Shown piece by piece: positions 22,843 to 31,716 of a stretch of 40,229 bases of DNA; positions within the stretch are counted from its first letter, which is position 1, and each line of letters starts with the position of its first letter. A program made the position numbers and the translations under genes. The notes under the pieces are model-generated. The model made no database searches, had not been told where the DNA came from, and was given only the letters and a program-made list of their open reading frames with translations. This DNA comes from Cyanobacteria bacterium UBA7694 (GTDB lineage: Bacteria; Cyanobacteriota; Sericytochromatia; UBA7694), in assembly GCA_002482705.1 (NCBI GenBank), contig DLGM01000366.1:1-40229 (forward strand). The letters are read 5' to 3'.

Positions 22843-23496
22843 ATGTCCGAGTCAAATCGCAATATACGTTTACCCTTTGCCCTGGTTTTGGCCATGTTCT
22901 CTCTGGGCATGGCCGCCGTTTTTGTCTATCAAAATCTCAAACCAAGTCAGTCTCAGGCACTGCCAATATACGGAACCGTAGCAGACTTTGCTTTTACGGA
23001 ACGATCTGGACAAACCTTTGACTCCAAGCATCTGCGCGAGCAATTTTGGGTGGCTGACTTCATCTTTACCACCTGTCAGGCCGAGTGCCCGATCATGAAT
23101 GCAGAAATGACCCGTATTCAGCAACATTATGCAAAAGAACAGCGCTTAAAACTGGTTTCATTTAGTGTAGATCCTGAAACTGACACGCCCGCGGTGTTAA
23201 AAAGTTATGCCGATAAATTTGCGGCCGATCCCAACCGCTGGTTTTTTTTAACGGGGGATCGCTCCAAACTCCATCAATTGGCAACGGAAAGCTTCAAGTT
23301 GGCGGTGCAAGATTTGGGCAATGCCCACGCCAACCACCACGACGCCAAACAGCCCACGCGTGGGCCTTTCCTGCATAGTCAAAAGCTGGTTTTAGTCGAT
23401 GACAAATTCCGCATTCGCGGCTATTATGATGGAACCCAGCGGGACGAGGTTGAGCGCCTCATACAGCAAGACTTGCCTCGTCTCCTCAAACAATAA
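22843..23496 (+). CDS. sco: SCO1/SenC family copper chaperone
   Basis: A 217-residue membrane-tethered thioredoxin-fold protein that delivers copper to the CuA site of oxidase subunit II. One N-terminal membrane helix (residues 10-28) is followed by the SCO domain with the CXXXC site C78-QAE-C82 (TTCQAECP) and the third copper ligand H178 (PFLHSQKLVLVD). The loop before H178 carries an extra run of histidines (NAHANHHDAK), longer than usual. AGAGGG precedes the ATG at 22843, 8 bases after the ctaB stop. Its place beside ctaB and opposite coxB supports the role. Confidence 0.92.
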   Translation: MSESNRNIRLPFALVLAMFSLGMAAVFVYQNLKPSQSQALPIYGTVADFAFTERSGQTFDSKHLREQFWVADFIFTTCQAECPIMNAEMTRIQQHYAKEQRLKLVSFSVDPETDTPAVLKSYADKFAADPNRWFFLTGDRSKLHQLATESFKLAVQDLGNAHANHHDAKQPTRGPFLHSQKLVLVDDKFRIRGYYDGTQRDEVERLIQQDLPRLLKQ

Positions 23497-23507
23497 GGAG
23501 AAGCTCG

Positions 23508-25292
23508 GTGGCAACCACCTCGCCCAAGCGAGTCTCTTTTGCCCACAGATGGTATCGCACCCCCACCCATCCGCGCGTGCTTTGGCTGGTTGCCGTCTGT
23601 GGCCTTTGTATTTCGCTCTTGATTGGACGGCTGTTTTATTTGCAAGCCCTCAAAGGCCCCGAGTTCCTGAAACGTGCCCAAGAGAATCAGATGCGTGGAG
23701 TGCCCCTCATGGCGGCACGGGGTACGATCTATGATCGCCACAATCGCATTCTTGCAACAAACGCCATCGCTTACTCCCTGTTATTTTATCCAGCGCGGGT
23801 CTCAGAACAGGCCTTACCTGGGGTATTAAGCCAGCTAGGAGCACATCTCAAAATTCCGGTTTCGGACTTACAGCGCCGCTTAGAATTTCGTACCAATGGG
23901 GATCCCATTTATTTGGCACACAATCTTCCCCCAGAAACTCTGGCTCTATTATTAGAAAACCGCGCTAAGATTCCGGGGTTTGAAATCACAACCAGTCTCA
24001 ATCGCAGTTATCCAGAGGGCGCACTGGCTCCGCATATCTTGGGCCATGTGGGCCAAGTCACTGCCGAAGAACTGGAAAAAGAAGCCTACAAAGACTATTA
24101 TCCAGGGGTCATGATTGGCAAAAGTGGCCTCGAAAAACGTTTAGAAGCCAAGTTGAAAGGAAAAGATGGACGGCAATTTTTTACGCTGAATCCCAAAACC
24201 CGCAAACGTGAATTTTTAAAAGATCAGCCTGCGATCCCGGGCCAAAGCATTCGCCTGACCCTTGATAAAGAGTTACAACGCCATTGTCAGCAGTTGCTAA
24301 AAAAACGAAGTTACCGTGGCGCCATTGTTGTCATGGACGTGAATGATGGCAGTGTATTGGCCCAAGTCAGCGAACCGGGATACGATCTGAATATGTTCAC
24401 CCGAGGTCTCACACAAGCTGAGTGGAATAAGCTCCAACAGGCAAATACCCACCCCTTCATGAATCGTGCCTTGAGCCCTTACCCCCCAGGCTCTATTTTT
24501 AAAATGGTCACCACCCTAGCCGCTCTTGGCGAAAATTATCTAACCCCCTCCCAGAGCTTTATCAGCCGCGGGTTTCTGAACGTGGGTGGGCATATTTTTT
24601 ATGATTGGAATCGCTCTGGATTCGGAACCGTAAACATCTATAATGCCCTGGCCCACTCTATCGACACGGTCTTTTATGAGCTGTCGCTCAAAATGGGGAT
24701 TCAACCGATCAAACGTTACGGGGAAATGTTTTTGCTCAATCAAACCACAGGCATTGAAAGCGCCGCAGAAAGTGCAGGGCTCTTACCCGACCAAGCTTGG
24801 AAACGTCAGGCATTAGGCCAGGCCTGGTTACCAGGCGACACAGTTAATGCCTCGATTGGCCAAGGCTTTATCCAAATGACGCCTCTGCAAGCGGCAATGA
24901 TGACAGCCCTGATTGCCACACGGGGCAACACCCCTCTCCCCCACCTGCTGGAAGGGCCTTCCCGCATTGCTCCCACCCATTCAGCATTGGCAACCATTCC
25001 TCAGGAGCACTGGCAAATTGTACAACGGGGCATGGAAGAAGCTGTCAGTTATGGCACAGCCAAAGCGCTGCGTGTGCCCGGTTATAAAGTTGCTGGTAAA
25101 ACAGGAACGGCAGAAACCTCCCCAGGTAGACCCACACATGCTTGGGTCGTCGCTTATGCACCGGCCCAATCCCCTCGTTATGCGGTCAGCGTATTTTTGG
25201 AACATGGGGGAAGTGGTGGAGGAAAAGCGGCCCCTATTGGCCAACAGGTCCTTGATTTCTTACTCAATGCCCCATCCCCTACGGCCCCATGA
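23508..25292 (+). CDS. mrdA: Penicillin-binding protein 2 (elongation transpeptidase)
   Basis: A 594-residue class B PBP that crosslinks peptidoglycan during side-wall growth with RodA. One N-terminal membrane helix (about 23-45) anchors it; the pedestal domain includes MAARGTIYDRHNRILATN and the YPEGALAPHILGHVG block. The transpeptidase has S329-IFK (PPGSIFKMV), S384-I-D386 (the SxD form typical of PBP2) and K531-TG (VAGKTGTAE). The GTG start at 23508 has AAGGAG 7 bases before it. It lies 11 bases after sco and overlaps rodA by four bases, so it is read together with oxidase assembly genes. Confidence 0.94.
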   Translation: MATTSPKRVSFAHRWYRTPTHPRVLWLVAVCGLCISLLIGRLFYLQALKGPEFLKRAQENQMRGVPLMAARGTIYDRHNRILATNAIAYSLLFYPARVSEQALPGVLSQLGAHLKIPVSDLQRRLEFRTNGDPIYLAHNLPPETLALLLENRAKIPGFEITTSLNRSYPEGALAPHILGHVGQVTAEELEKEAYKDYYPGVMIGKSGLEKRLEAKLKGKDGRQFFTLNPKTRKREFLKDQPAIPGQSIRLTLDKELQRHCQQLLKKRSYRGAIVVMDVNDGSVLAQVSEPGYDLNMFTRGLTQAEWNKLQQANTHPFMNRALSPYPPGSIFKMVTTLAALGENYLTPSQSFISRGFLNVGGHIFYDWNRSGFGTVNIYNALAHSIDTVFYELSLKMGIQPIKRYGEMFLLNQTTGIESAAESAGLLPDQAWKRQALGQAWLPGDTVNASIGQGFIQMTPLQAAMMTALIATRGNTPLPHLLEGPSRIAPTHSALATIPQEHWQIVQRGMEEAVSYGTAKALRVPGYKVAGKTGTAETSPGRPTHAWVVAYAPAQSPRYAVSVFLEHGGSGGGKAAPIGQQVLDFLLNAPSPTAP

Positions 25293-26590
25293 TCACATCC
25301 AAGCCGCCGAGAGCACCACGTTCTCAGAAACACCATCCGCTGCACTTATTCTGTCTCTTTACACTCCTGACGCTCAGCAGCCTATGTGTCTGGAGTACGG
25401 CAGGTTTAGCTGACAATAATCCCAGCTTATTTTTGCGTCATGTCATCTCCATCCTTTTAGGGATTAGCGTCTTCTTTGCCATCAGCCGTTATCCCATTCA
25501 CCGTTTACAGCGCTGGATTGTACCCATCTATATCTTGATGACCCTTTTGTTAATCGGGGTTTTGTTGATTGGCCCTGAAGTTGCGGGTTCCCGACGCTGG
25601 TTTTATTTTGGCCCGGTTTCATTTCAACCCTCAGAATTTACCAAAGTGGTTTTAATTCTGACCCTGTCTACCCATTTGGCGTCATTGCATCGCCCTCAGA
25701 TCAAAGACTTTGGCCTCTTGGCTCTGCACCTGTTATTACCTTGTGCTCTGGTGTTTAAACAACCCGACTTGGGAACTACGCTCATGATAGCGGTGATATT
25801 TCTGGGGATGCTCACGGTGTCTCCCCTTTCTACCCCAGTTTTATTAACCTTGATCACACCTGTCATCAGTCTGGCTCTTTTTTTTGGTGCCCCGGTAGTC
25901 TGGCAAGTTTATTTGACGCTTTTATTTGTACTCGTTTTAGCACGCATCCTTTACCGGCGTTGGCACCGTACCCACACCCTCCAGCAAATCACCTTTGAAA
26001 GTAGTCTGGTGCTCTTAAATTGGGGGGTTGTCTGGTTAACCGAGCTGGCTTGGTCCCTCTTAAAGGGTTACCAGAAACAACGCATCCTCAGCTTTATTGC
26101 CGCGCAACCGGATGAACTCAATGCCGGTTATCAGGTCATGCAATCGAAAATCGCGGTGGGTTCTGGCGGTTGGTTCGGCCAAGGTTTTTTTCAAGGTTCA
26201 CAAACCCAATTGGGCTTTGTGCCCGAACAACATACCGACTTTATTTTTTCAGCCCTTGGTGAAGAAGGGGGCTTTTTTATGAGTAGCTTAATTGTCCTAC
26301 TGTTTAGTGCCCTGATAGCCCGCACCCTATGGATTGCCTATCGCAGTGAAAAGCTGAGTGAACTCTATCTGTGTACGGGCGTAGGCACCATGTTATTAGC
26401 CCATGTGGCTGTTAATATTGGGATGAATCTAGATCTCTTACCCGTCACCGGTGTCCCACTCCCACTTTTTAGTTATGGGGGCAGTTCGATGCTCATTCAT
26501 ATGGCATCATTGGGGTTGGTAGAAAGTGTTTATCTGCATCAGCAGCTTGGACGTTCTCTGCCAGTATCCCCCGTTGAGAGGACGAGTTAG
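25289..26590 (+). CDS. rodA: Peptidoglycan glycosyltransferase RodA
   Basis: A 433-residue SEDS-family polymerase with about ten membrane helices that extends glycan strands from lipid II. Family landmarks include GSRRWFYFGPVSFQPSEFTK, LVFKQPDLGTTL, the long loop AGYQVMQSKIAVGSGGWFGQ, EQHTDFIFSALGEEGGF, and VTGVPLPLFSYGGSS. It is RodA rather than FtsW by its coupling to PBP2 and by the QSKIAVGSGG wording. An insertion near residues 205-260 (RRWHRTHTLQQITFESS and the following helix) makes it longer than the usual 370-380 residues. The start overlaps the PBP2 stop (ATGA), and a lipoprotein gene begins one base after its stop. Confidence 0.94.
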   Translation: MITSKPPRAPRSQKHHPLHLFCLFTLLTLSSLCVWSTAGLADNNPSLFLRHVISILLGISVFFAISRYPIHRLQRWIVPIYILMTLLLIGVLLIGPEVAGSRRWFYFGPVSFQPSEFTKVVLILTLSTHLASLHRPQIKDFGLLALHLLLPCALVFKQPDLGTTLMIAVIFLGMLTVSPLSTPVLLTLITPVISLALFFGAPVVWQVYLTLLFVLVLARILYRRWHRTHTLQQITFESSLVLLNWGVVWLTELAWSLLKGYQKQRILSFIAAQPDELNAGYQVMQSKIAVGSGGWFGQGFFQGSQTQLGFVPEQHTDFIFSALGEEGGFFMSSLIVLLFSALIARTLWIAYRSEKLSELYLCTGVGTMLLAHVAVNIGMNLDLLPVTGVPLPLFSYGGSSMLIHMASLGLVESVYLHQQLGRSLPVSPVERTS

Positions 26591-26591
26591 C

Positions 26592-27752
26592 ATGTATCAA
26601 AAAATAACGATCACAGCCCTTATTTTGCTCCTGTCAGGCTGTGCCGCACAGCGAGCCTGGGTCGAAGAATGGCCCACCCACCGTTATAACTTAGCACGTC
26701 GGGCCGCCCTACCCGAAGGCCCCCGTCCCCCCTTACGGCTGCGCTGGAAACATGCCACCGAAGGGCGGATTATGTATGCGGCAGTGGCTGATGCCGAACG
26801 GATTTACATCGGTTCACGGGATGGAACGCTGATTGCCTTAAGCCATGAGGGGGCCTTGTTATGGAAACAAACCATCGAGCAAGGGGGATTGTATCAGAGC
26901 CCCAGCCTACAAGGAAACGAAATTCTGGCTGGGAAATGGTCCCCCTATTATCACATTTATGGTTTTGCCCGCAGCAATGGTGAAAAACAATGGGAACTGG
27001 AAAGTGGAGAGCTTGAGAATCGCCCCCCATGGGTCAGTGCGGATGATAAGCAGATTATTTATAGCGCTGACCCGCCCTACAGTGCTGAGAACCTTGAGAA
27101 AAGTGCCTTGGTCGCTTTAGAGCGAACCAGCCGTACGGAACAATGGCGGACTATTTTACCGGGGCAACTCGGGGGGATAGCCACTTGGAGCCCCACTCAT
27201 ATTTATGTAGGCACCCAATCCCTCTCGGGCAACTATATGCTGGCCATTGAGCGCGCCAGCGGAAAAATCGCCTGGACACACCCCCTCACGGGAGCCCCCA
27301 CGTCCGCTCCCATTCTCACCGCCAAAGCAGCTCACATAAGCAGCGAAAATGGTGACATATATAGCTTTGATCTACTTTCTGGAACCCTCAACTGGCGCTT
27401 TACTTTGACCGGTGATCATGTCACCTCTGACATGGCATTGGGAGGGGACACGCTTTATTTCACCAGCCACACTCAGCACCTGTATGCATTTGATCTGAAT
27501 AACCGAGAAGTCTTATGGAAATTCCGCGCCCCACGCCCTTTGGGTGCGCCGATTGTCACCCAAAAGCATATTTATGCCGGTTCTGAGAACCGCATGTTAT
27601 ATGCATGGGAACACTCCGGGCGTCTAAGCAGCGTTTACCCCACCGGAGGTGCGCTGACTGCCCCCCCCATCATTGTCAAAGACCTCTTGATTATTGGGGG
27701 GGAAGACGGCGTGGTTTATGCCTTTGAAGAACAGGCATTGCCCACTAAGTAA
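26592..27752 (+). CDS. PQQ-repeat beta-propeller lipoprotein (BamB-like)
   Basis: A 386-residue exported lipoprotein. The signal peptide ends in the lipobox LLSG-C17. The mature part is a beta-propeller of PQQ-like repeats, each with a core such as AERIYIGSRDGTLIALS, GALLWKQTIE, THIYVGTQSLSG and KDLLIIGGEDGVVYAFE. This fold is shared by BamB of the outer-membrane assembly machine and by quinoprotein enzymes; no quinone-binding active site is evident, so a structural role is more likely. ATG 26592 was chosen because it gives the signal peptide; GAGAGGA lies upstream. It is the last gene of the ctaB-sco-mrdA-rodA run and ends one base from the convergent chemoreceptor gene. Confidence 0.86.
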   Translation: MYQKITITALILLLSGCAAQRAWVEEWPTHRYNLARRAALPEGPRPPLRLRWKHATEGRIMYAAVADAERIYIGSRDGTLIALSHEGALLWKQTIEQGGLYQSPSLQGNEILAGKWSPYYHIYGFARSNGEKQWELESGELENRPPWVSADDKQIIYSADPPYSAENLEKSALVALERTSRTEQWRTILPGQLGGIATWSPTHIYVGTQSLSGNYMLAIERASGKIAWTHPLTGAPTSAPILTAKAAHISSENGDIYSFDLLSGTLNWRFTLTGDHVTSDMALGGDTLYFTSHTQHLYAFDLNNREVLWKFRAPRPLGAPIVTQKHIYAGSENRMLYAWEHSGRLSSVYPTGGALTAPPIIVKDLLIIGGEDGVVYAFEEQALPTK

Positions 27753-27753
27753 A

Positions 27754-29625
27754 TTATTCGTCGTTGAGTACCCGGCTGAAACGGGCCGTTTTAACTGGTG
27801 CTTGGGATATCGCCCCAGGGCTGCGCAATTGATTGATATACTTTTTCCGCTGCGGCAAATGCACAGCGGAAAGCTGAAACTCTTGCACCATTTCGCGTAA
27901 TTCTTCGCCAAATTCAGCCACAGCCCGGGCCGATTCAAGGGTTTGTTGAGCAATACGATCATTCCCGTGAGCTACCTTTTCAACCTCTGAAACGGCGGCC
28001 TGGGTCCGCTCAATCGAAGTCACCTGACGGGCGGTATCCAAACGAATCGCCTGAGAGGCCTTGCTAATATCAGCCGTTGCCTGCACAATCTGCTGATTGC
28101 TTTCTTCTTGGCGCTCAGTGGCCTGCACAATTTGTTTGATCATCTGACTGACCTGCTCAATCGTTTGGACCGTGTTTTCTGTATTAAAGGCCTGGGCTTT
28201 GACTTCTTCGGTAACTTTGTTGACCTGATGGCTCATGTCTTCAGCACGAGCGGCAATATGCTCAGCAGCGCGGGCCTGTTCTTCGGCCCCCTCTCTGATT
28301 TGTTCAATCAAACTCACCGTAGTCTCTACGCCCTTGATAACCTGATTAATTTTACCGCCTGTTTCAGCAGCCAAACGAGCCCCTTCTTCTGCCTGGTTTA
28401 CCCCACCACGGACAGTTTTCACCGCACCTTCAGCCTCCACTTGGATACCACGAATCAGCTCCGAGATTTCTTTAGTGGCACGGCTGGAACGCTCAGCCAG
28501 TTTGCGCACCTCATCAGCGACCACAGCAAAACCTTTCCCATGCTCACCAGCCCGAGCCGCTTCAATCGCAGCGTTAAGCGCCAATAAGTTAGTCTGATCA
28601 GAGATATCATCAATAACATTAATAATTTCACCGATTTTCTGGGTGCTAGCACCCAGATGCTCAATAACACTAGAAGCTTCTAGAACAACCTCTTTGAGAT
28701 GGTTTATGCCGTGAATGGTCTTTTGCACCGAGGCACTGCCTTCAAAGGCCGCTTCCTGCATATCTTGGCCCAAACGGGCACCCTCTTGAATACTAAAAGA
28801 GACCTCATTAAAACTGGAGGAGAGCTGATTAATGGCCGCTGAGACATCCGCAGTGCCTCGGCTGATAAACTCTGCACTGCGACGGATTTCATTAAAGGCA
28901 TTAAAGTTTTGGGAAACAACGATGGATACTTGGTCACTCGCATTAGAAAGCTTCTGAATGCTGCTGGTCGATTCCGTTAGATTTTTTGCCACCTGCTCAA
29001 TTTGGCGATTGGTTTCGGTAGCACGCAAAGCCAGAGCTGAGGCCTGTTCATCAATACCGCGCACCGATCGGCTGACTTCTTCCATAGAGCCCGATATCTC
29101 AGAAATAGCCGAAGCCTGTTTGGCTGCACCCGTCGCTGTTTCGCGGGCCAAAGACTGAATTTCCCCAGAAGCTTGGGCAGTTTGGTTAGAGGTTTCTAAG
29201 ATGCGGCCAAATTTTTCATTGAGGTTATGGGTCATCTCATTAAAGGTATGGGCCAGTTCGGCAAATTCGTCCTGGGTACGCACTACCGCTGTGCGCGTAA
29301 GATTCCCACCCGCAATTGAGTTGGCAACTTGGTTGACCTCCTTGAGGGATCGGGTAATCTGACGGGTTTGGCGGAAAGCCAGAACCAGCAAAATCAGTTG
29401 TGACAACCCAAACCACACAACGGTAGGCCAAAATATTTGTGACTGAATACGCACACTTTCTTGATAAAGACGGGTCGTCTGCTCAGTTTTAACATCAATG
29501 TGCGTATACATTCCCTGAAGCTTTTGGCTCAGTTGGCCTAGCCCTGTCAAACTGATAATAACAATCACCAGCAGCGAAAACGAGGTAATCGAGAAACTTA
29601 CCATCAGCTTGGCAAATATTTTCAT
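27754..29625 (-). CDS. Methyl-accepting chemotaxis protein with minimal periplasmic loop
   Basis: A 623-residue chemoreceptor. Membrane helices span about 8-29 and 65-84, leaving a loop of only about 35 residues outside, too small for a usual ligand-binding domain. A HAMP domain follows (about 85-138, with GGNLTRTAVVRTQDEFAELA), then the signalling coiled coil with the conserved hairpin tip DQTNLLALNAAIEAARAGEH and GFAVVADEVRKLAERS. The ATG at 29625 overlaps the cheW stop. No C-terminal methyltransferase-tethering pentapeptide is seen. It may sense membrane state, redox or energy, or act through a partner; that is inference from the small loop. Confidence 0.92.
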   Translation of the reverse strand: MKIFAKLMVSFSITSFSLLVIVIISLTGLGQLSQKLQGMYTHIDVKTEQTTRLYQESVRIQSQIFWPTVVWFGLSQLILLVLAFRQTRQITRSLKEVNQVANSIAGGNLTRTAVVRTQDEFAELAHTFNEMTHNLNEKFGRILETSNQTAQASGEIQSLARETATGAAKQASAISEISGSMEEVSRSVRGIDEQASALALRATETNRQIEQVAKNLTESTSSIQKLSNASDQVSIVVSQNFNAFNEIRRSAEFISRGTADVSAAINQLSSSFNEVSFSIQEGARLGQDMQEAAFEGSASVQKTIHGINHLKEVVLEASSVIEHLGASTQKIGEIINVIDDISDQTNLLALNAAIEAARAGEHGKGFAVVADEVRKLAERSSRATKEISELIRGIQVEAEGAVKTVRGGVNQAEEGARLAAETGGKINQVIKGVETTVSLIEQIREGAEEQARAAEHIAARAEDMSHQVNKVTEEVKAQAFNTENTVQTIEQVSQMIKQIVQATERQEESNQQIVQATADISKASQAIRLDTARQVTSIERTQAAVSEVEKVAHGNDRIAQQTLESARAVAEFGEELREMVQEFQLSAVHLPQRKKYINQLRSPGAISQAPVKTARFSRVLNDE

Positions 29626-30080
29626 ACAGCCTCCTGTAGTTGAGGGGTTAAGTGATAATCCTGTAAGACCGTATCGAGAGAAAGCACCATAAAAATCCCA
29701 TCCTTGAGGCGTCCAACCCCCAATACAGCATCTTGATAAGCGAGCGCACTGGTAACCGGTTCGAGGGGGATTTCTGACAAAACCCACACTTCCATGACCT
29801 GATCGACCACCAAACCAATGCTTTCATCTTGGCTGCGGACAATAATAAAACGGGTAGAAGCCTGAAGCGGCTCAGCACCCAAACCTAAACGAGGGGCTAA
29901 ATGAATCAGCGGGACAATTTGACCCCGCAAATTGATGACGCCAGCAATCCAGTTTGGGGTGAGTGGAACTGGGGTAATCGGCAACGGGCGAATAATCTCT
30001 TGCACATTGAGAATATCGAGGGCATAACGCTCCGCCGCCAAACGAAAGCTGACCACCTGTTGAATGGTGCTGAGTGTCAT
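29622..30080 (-). CDS. cheW: Chemotaxis coupling protein CheW
   Basis: A 152-residue CheW-domain adaptor that links receptors to the kinase CheA. Family wording is clear: VSFRLAAERYALDILNVQEI at the start, NWIAGVINLRGQIVPLIHL in the centre, IIVRSQDESIGLVVDQVMEV in the second half. It is a single domain of normal length. Start and stop each overlap the neighbour by four bases (ATGA), so cheX, cheW and the receptor gene are translationally coupled. Confidence 0.93.
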   Translation of the reverse strand: MTLSTIQQVVSFRLAAERYALDILNVQEIIRPLPITPVPLTPNWIAGVINLRGQIVPLIHLAPRLGLGAEPLQASTRFIIVRSQDESIGLVVDQVMEVWVLSEIPLEPVTSALAYQDAVLGVGRLKDGIFMVLSLDTVLQDYHLTPQLQEAV

Positions 30081-30568
30081 GGGGTTGGCCTCCGGTATAA
30101 CAGAGCATGCACCGAGAATGCCCCCTGTTCAGTGGCAATCGGCACTGCAAAATGTAACCATGGGGGAGGCAGCACATGGGCAGGAGGCTGTACTCCCGCC
30201 AAGTCAAAGACTTGGGGCAGCCCAATGCTAAAGAGATCTTGACGTTGTTGGGTTAAGGCCGTTTTAATGCCGCCAGCAATCATATTGGTAACTTCAGCCA
30301 CCGCCTCAAGCACTTCTTCATTCACAGTCATTAAGGGTTCTTGTAAAAGACGTGCAGCCAGCTCAATCGCCAGCGGGTAAGAGAGCTGCAGAGAGAGAGA
30401 CCCGTTGAGCTGCCCATGAATATCGATGGTTCCCAACACTTCTGGTGGGGGTAACTCAGGATTGACATCTGGCAAAATCCGCAGGGGAATCATCGTAGAA
30501 AACAACTGTTTCACGGAAATTCTCACTGCGTCGATAAAGGCACGCTCCTCCAGCAGCACTGCTCCCAA
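30077..30568 (-). CDS. cheX: CheX/CheC-family CheY-P phosphatase
   Basis: A 163-residue member of the CheC/CheX/FliY family, which removes phosphate from CheY. One phosphatase motif is complete: E92-x2-N95 followed by 22 residues and P118 (AEVTNMIAGGIKTAL then LFSIGLP). A single such motif points to CheX. The start is uncertain: TTG at 30568 gives the longest frame but lacks a clear ribosome site; a GTG three codons later is an alternative. It is three bases downstream of cheY and overlaps cheW by four bases. Its substrate is most likely the CheY encoded just before it. Confidence 0.84.
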   Translation of the reverse strand: MGAVLLEERAFIDAVRISVKQLFSTMIPLRILPDVNPELPPPEVLGTIDIHGQLNGSLSLQLSYPLAIELAARLLQEPLMTVNEEVLEAVAEVTNMIAGGIKTALTQQRQDLFSIGLPQVFDLAGVQPPAHVLPPPWLHFAVPIATEQGAFSVHALLYRRPTP

Positions 30569-30571
30569 CCG

Positions 30572-30964
30572 CTAGACGCGTAGAGGCACAACTTTTTTGA
30601 GTGTCTTGGTCAGCGTTTCAGCCGTAAAGGGCTTCACGATATATTCATTGACCCCCGACTCCATGGCCTCCGTGACTTTATCAATGGTGCCTTCAGTGGT
30701 AATCATAATAATCTGTACAGGTTTTTCCCGCGCACTGGTGGCTTCATATTCGCGCAGTTTACGCACAAACTCTAGGCCATTCATTTTCGGCATATTCCAG
30801 TCGCTCAGCACCACATCAAGGGTTTCTGATTTGAATACTTCGAGCGCCTTCTCCCCATCGGGAGCCTCAAGGGTATGTGCATTGGCATAAGGGCCGGTAC
30901 TGAGGTGCTTCTTGATGACTTTGCGGGTTACGCTCGAGTCGTCTACGATCAAAATCGAGGTCAT
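30572..30964 (-). CDS. cheY: Chemotaxis response regulator CheY
   Basis: A 130-residue receiver domain. Acidic pocket D8-D9, phosphoacceptor D55 (VVLSDWNMPKMNG), the T89-T90 switch position (IMITTEG) and K111 (YIVKPF) are all present. The SDWNMP wording and the KPF end match true CheY proteins rather than transcriptional regulators. GGGAGG lies upstream of the ATG. It is the first gene of the cheY-cheX-cheW-receptor operon. There is no cheA, cheR or cheB in the window, so the kinase and adaptation enzymes must be encoded elsewhere. Confidence 0.92.
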   Translation of the reverse strand: MTSILIVDDSSVTRKVIKKHLSTGPYANAHTLEAPDGEKALEVFKSETLDVVLSDWNMPKMNGLEFVRKLREYEATSAREKPVQIIMITTEGTIDKVTEAMESGVNEYIVKPFTAETLTKTLKKVVPLRV

Positions 30965-31028
30965 GTGGTGGTCTTTCCTCCCATTCAGACCGTTCGGCAG
31001 CGGAACGCCAAGCGGCAGATAATGCAGA

Positions 31029-31037
31029 AGTATAACA
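31029..31037 (-). promoter_or_regulatory. Candidate extended -10 promoter for the chemotaxis operon
   Basis: On the minus strand TG-T-TATACT (hexamer 31029-31034), identical to the element before the MCC beta gene. The leader before the cheY ATG at 30964 would be about 60 bases. TTGATG lies upstream at a short 15-base spacing. Confidence 0.45.
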
Positions 31038-31130
31038 CCATTTGAGATGCATCAACAGAGCGGCTACCCAGCAGATTAAGAGGCCCTTAACGCCTCATTG
31101 CCATGGCTCCTGCCACCGCTTCCAATCTTA

Positions 31131-31159
31131 TTGGGGAATAGGTTTCCATAGGCTATAAT
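31131..31159 (+). promoter_or_regulatory. Candidate sigma70 promoter for nuoJKLMN
   Basis: TTGGGG (31131-31136), a 17-base spacer and a perfect TATAAT (31154-31159). The predicted start is about 42 bases before the nuoJ ATG. This shows the membrane-arm genes have their own promoter rather than being the tail of a larger nuo operon. Confidence 0.65.
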
Positions 31160-31207
31160 GATTTAGCTTTATTCGTTTTAAGTGAGACATTTTTCAAGGC
31201 AGCAATC

Positions 31208-31714
31208 ATGGAGACCACCCTTTATTTCATCATTCTTGCAGCCGTTGCGGTCATCGGCGGGCTTCTTACGATCACCAGAAGTCATCCTCTGTCAGCGACC
31301 CTTTCGCTGGTCGTTACGCTGATCGCCCTGGCAGGTCTGTATGCCCTGCTCTCAGCTGAATTTTTATTTGTAATCCAAATTTTGGTATACGCCGGGGCGA
31401 TTATGGCCCTGATGGTCTTTGTGATCATGCTCCTCAATGTCCGTGAGAGCAGCTTTCCCAAAGAGACAGGGTTTGAGGTCAAGGTTTTATTAACTTTCGC
31501 CTTGAGCAGTCCGCTCCTGCTCACCACCTTGTGGGCCATTCACCAACATTTTGGCGACAGCACTTTCCCCGCTCTGTCCGCTAACGGTTTTGGCTCAATC
31601 AAAAGTGTAGGGCTTGAACTGTATACTCAGTTCTTTTTTCCCTTTGAAATCGTATCTATCCTTTTGTTAGTCGCCTTGGTTGGAGTGGTCACCTTGGCCA
31701 AGAGAAGAGCTTAA
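31208..31714 (+). CDS. nuoJ: NADH-quinone oxidoreductase subunit J
   Basis: A 168-residue, five-helix membrane subunit of complex I. The conserved third helix block is VIQILVYAGAIMALMVFVIM, followed by LLNV, as in NuoJ/ND6; the first helices carry SHPLSATLSLVVTLIALAGL. It lies in the membrane arm near the quinone site. It is the first gene after a TATAAT promoter and is followed after 2 bases by nuoK. The usual upstream genes (nuoA-I) are absent, so this operon starts at nuoJ. Confidence 0.93.
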   Translation: METTLYFIILAAVAVIGGLLTITRSHPLSATLSLVVTLIALAGLYALLSAEFLFVIQILVYAGAIMALMVFVIMLLNVRESSFPKETGFEVKVLLTFALSSPLLLTTLWAIHQHFGDSTFPALSANGFGSIKSVGLELYTQFFFPFEIVSILLLVALVGVVTLAKRRA

Positions 31715-31716
31715 CT

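Noticed and set aside
24913..25413. A 166-codon rightward frame overlapping PBP2 and rodA
   Set aside because: It is a frame-shifted shadow of two certain genes with conserved motifs in another frame.
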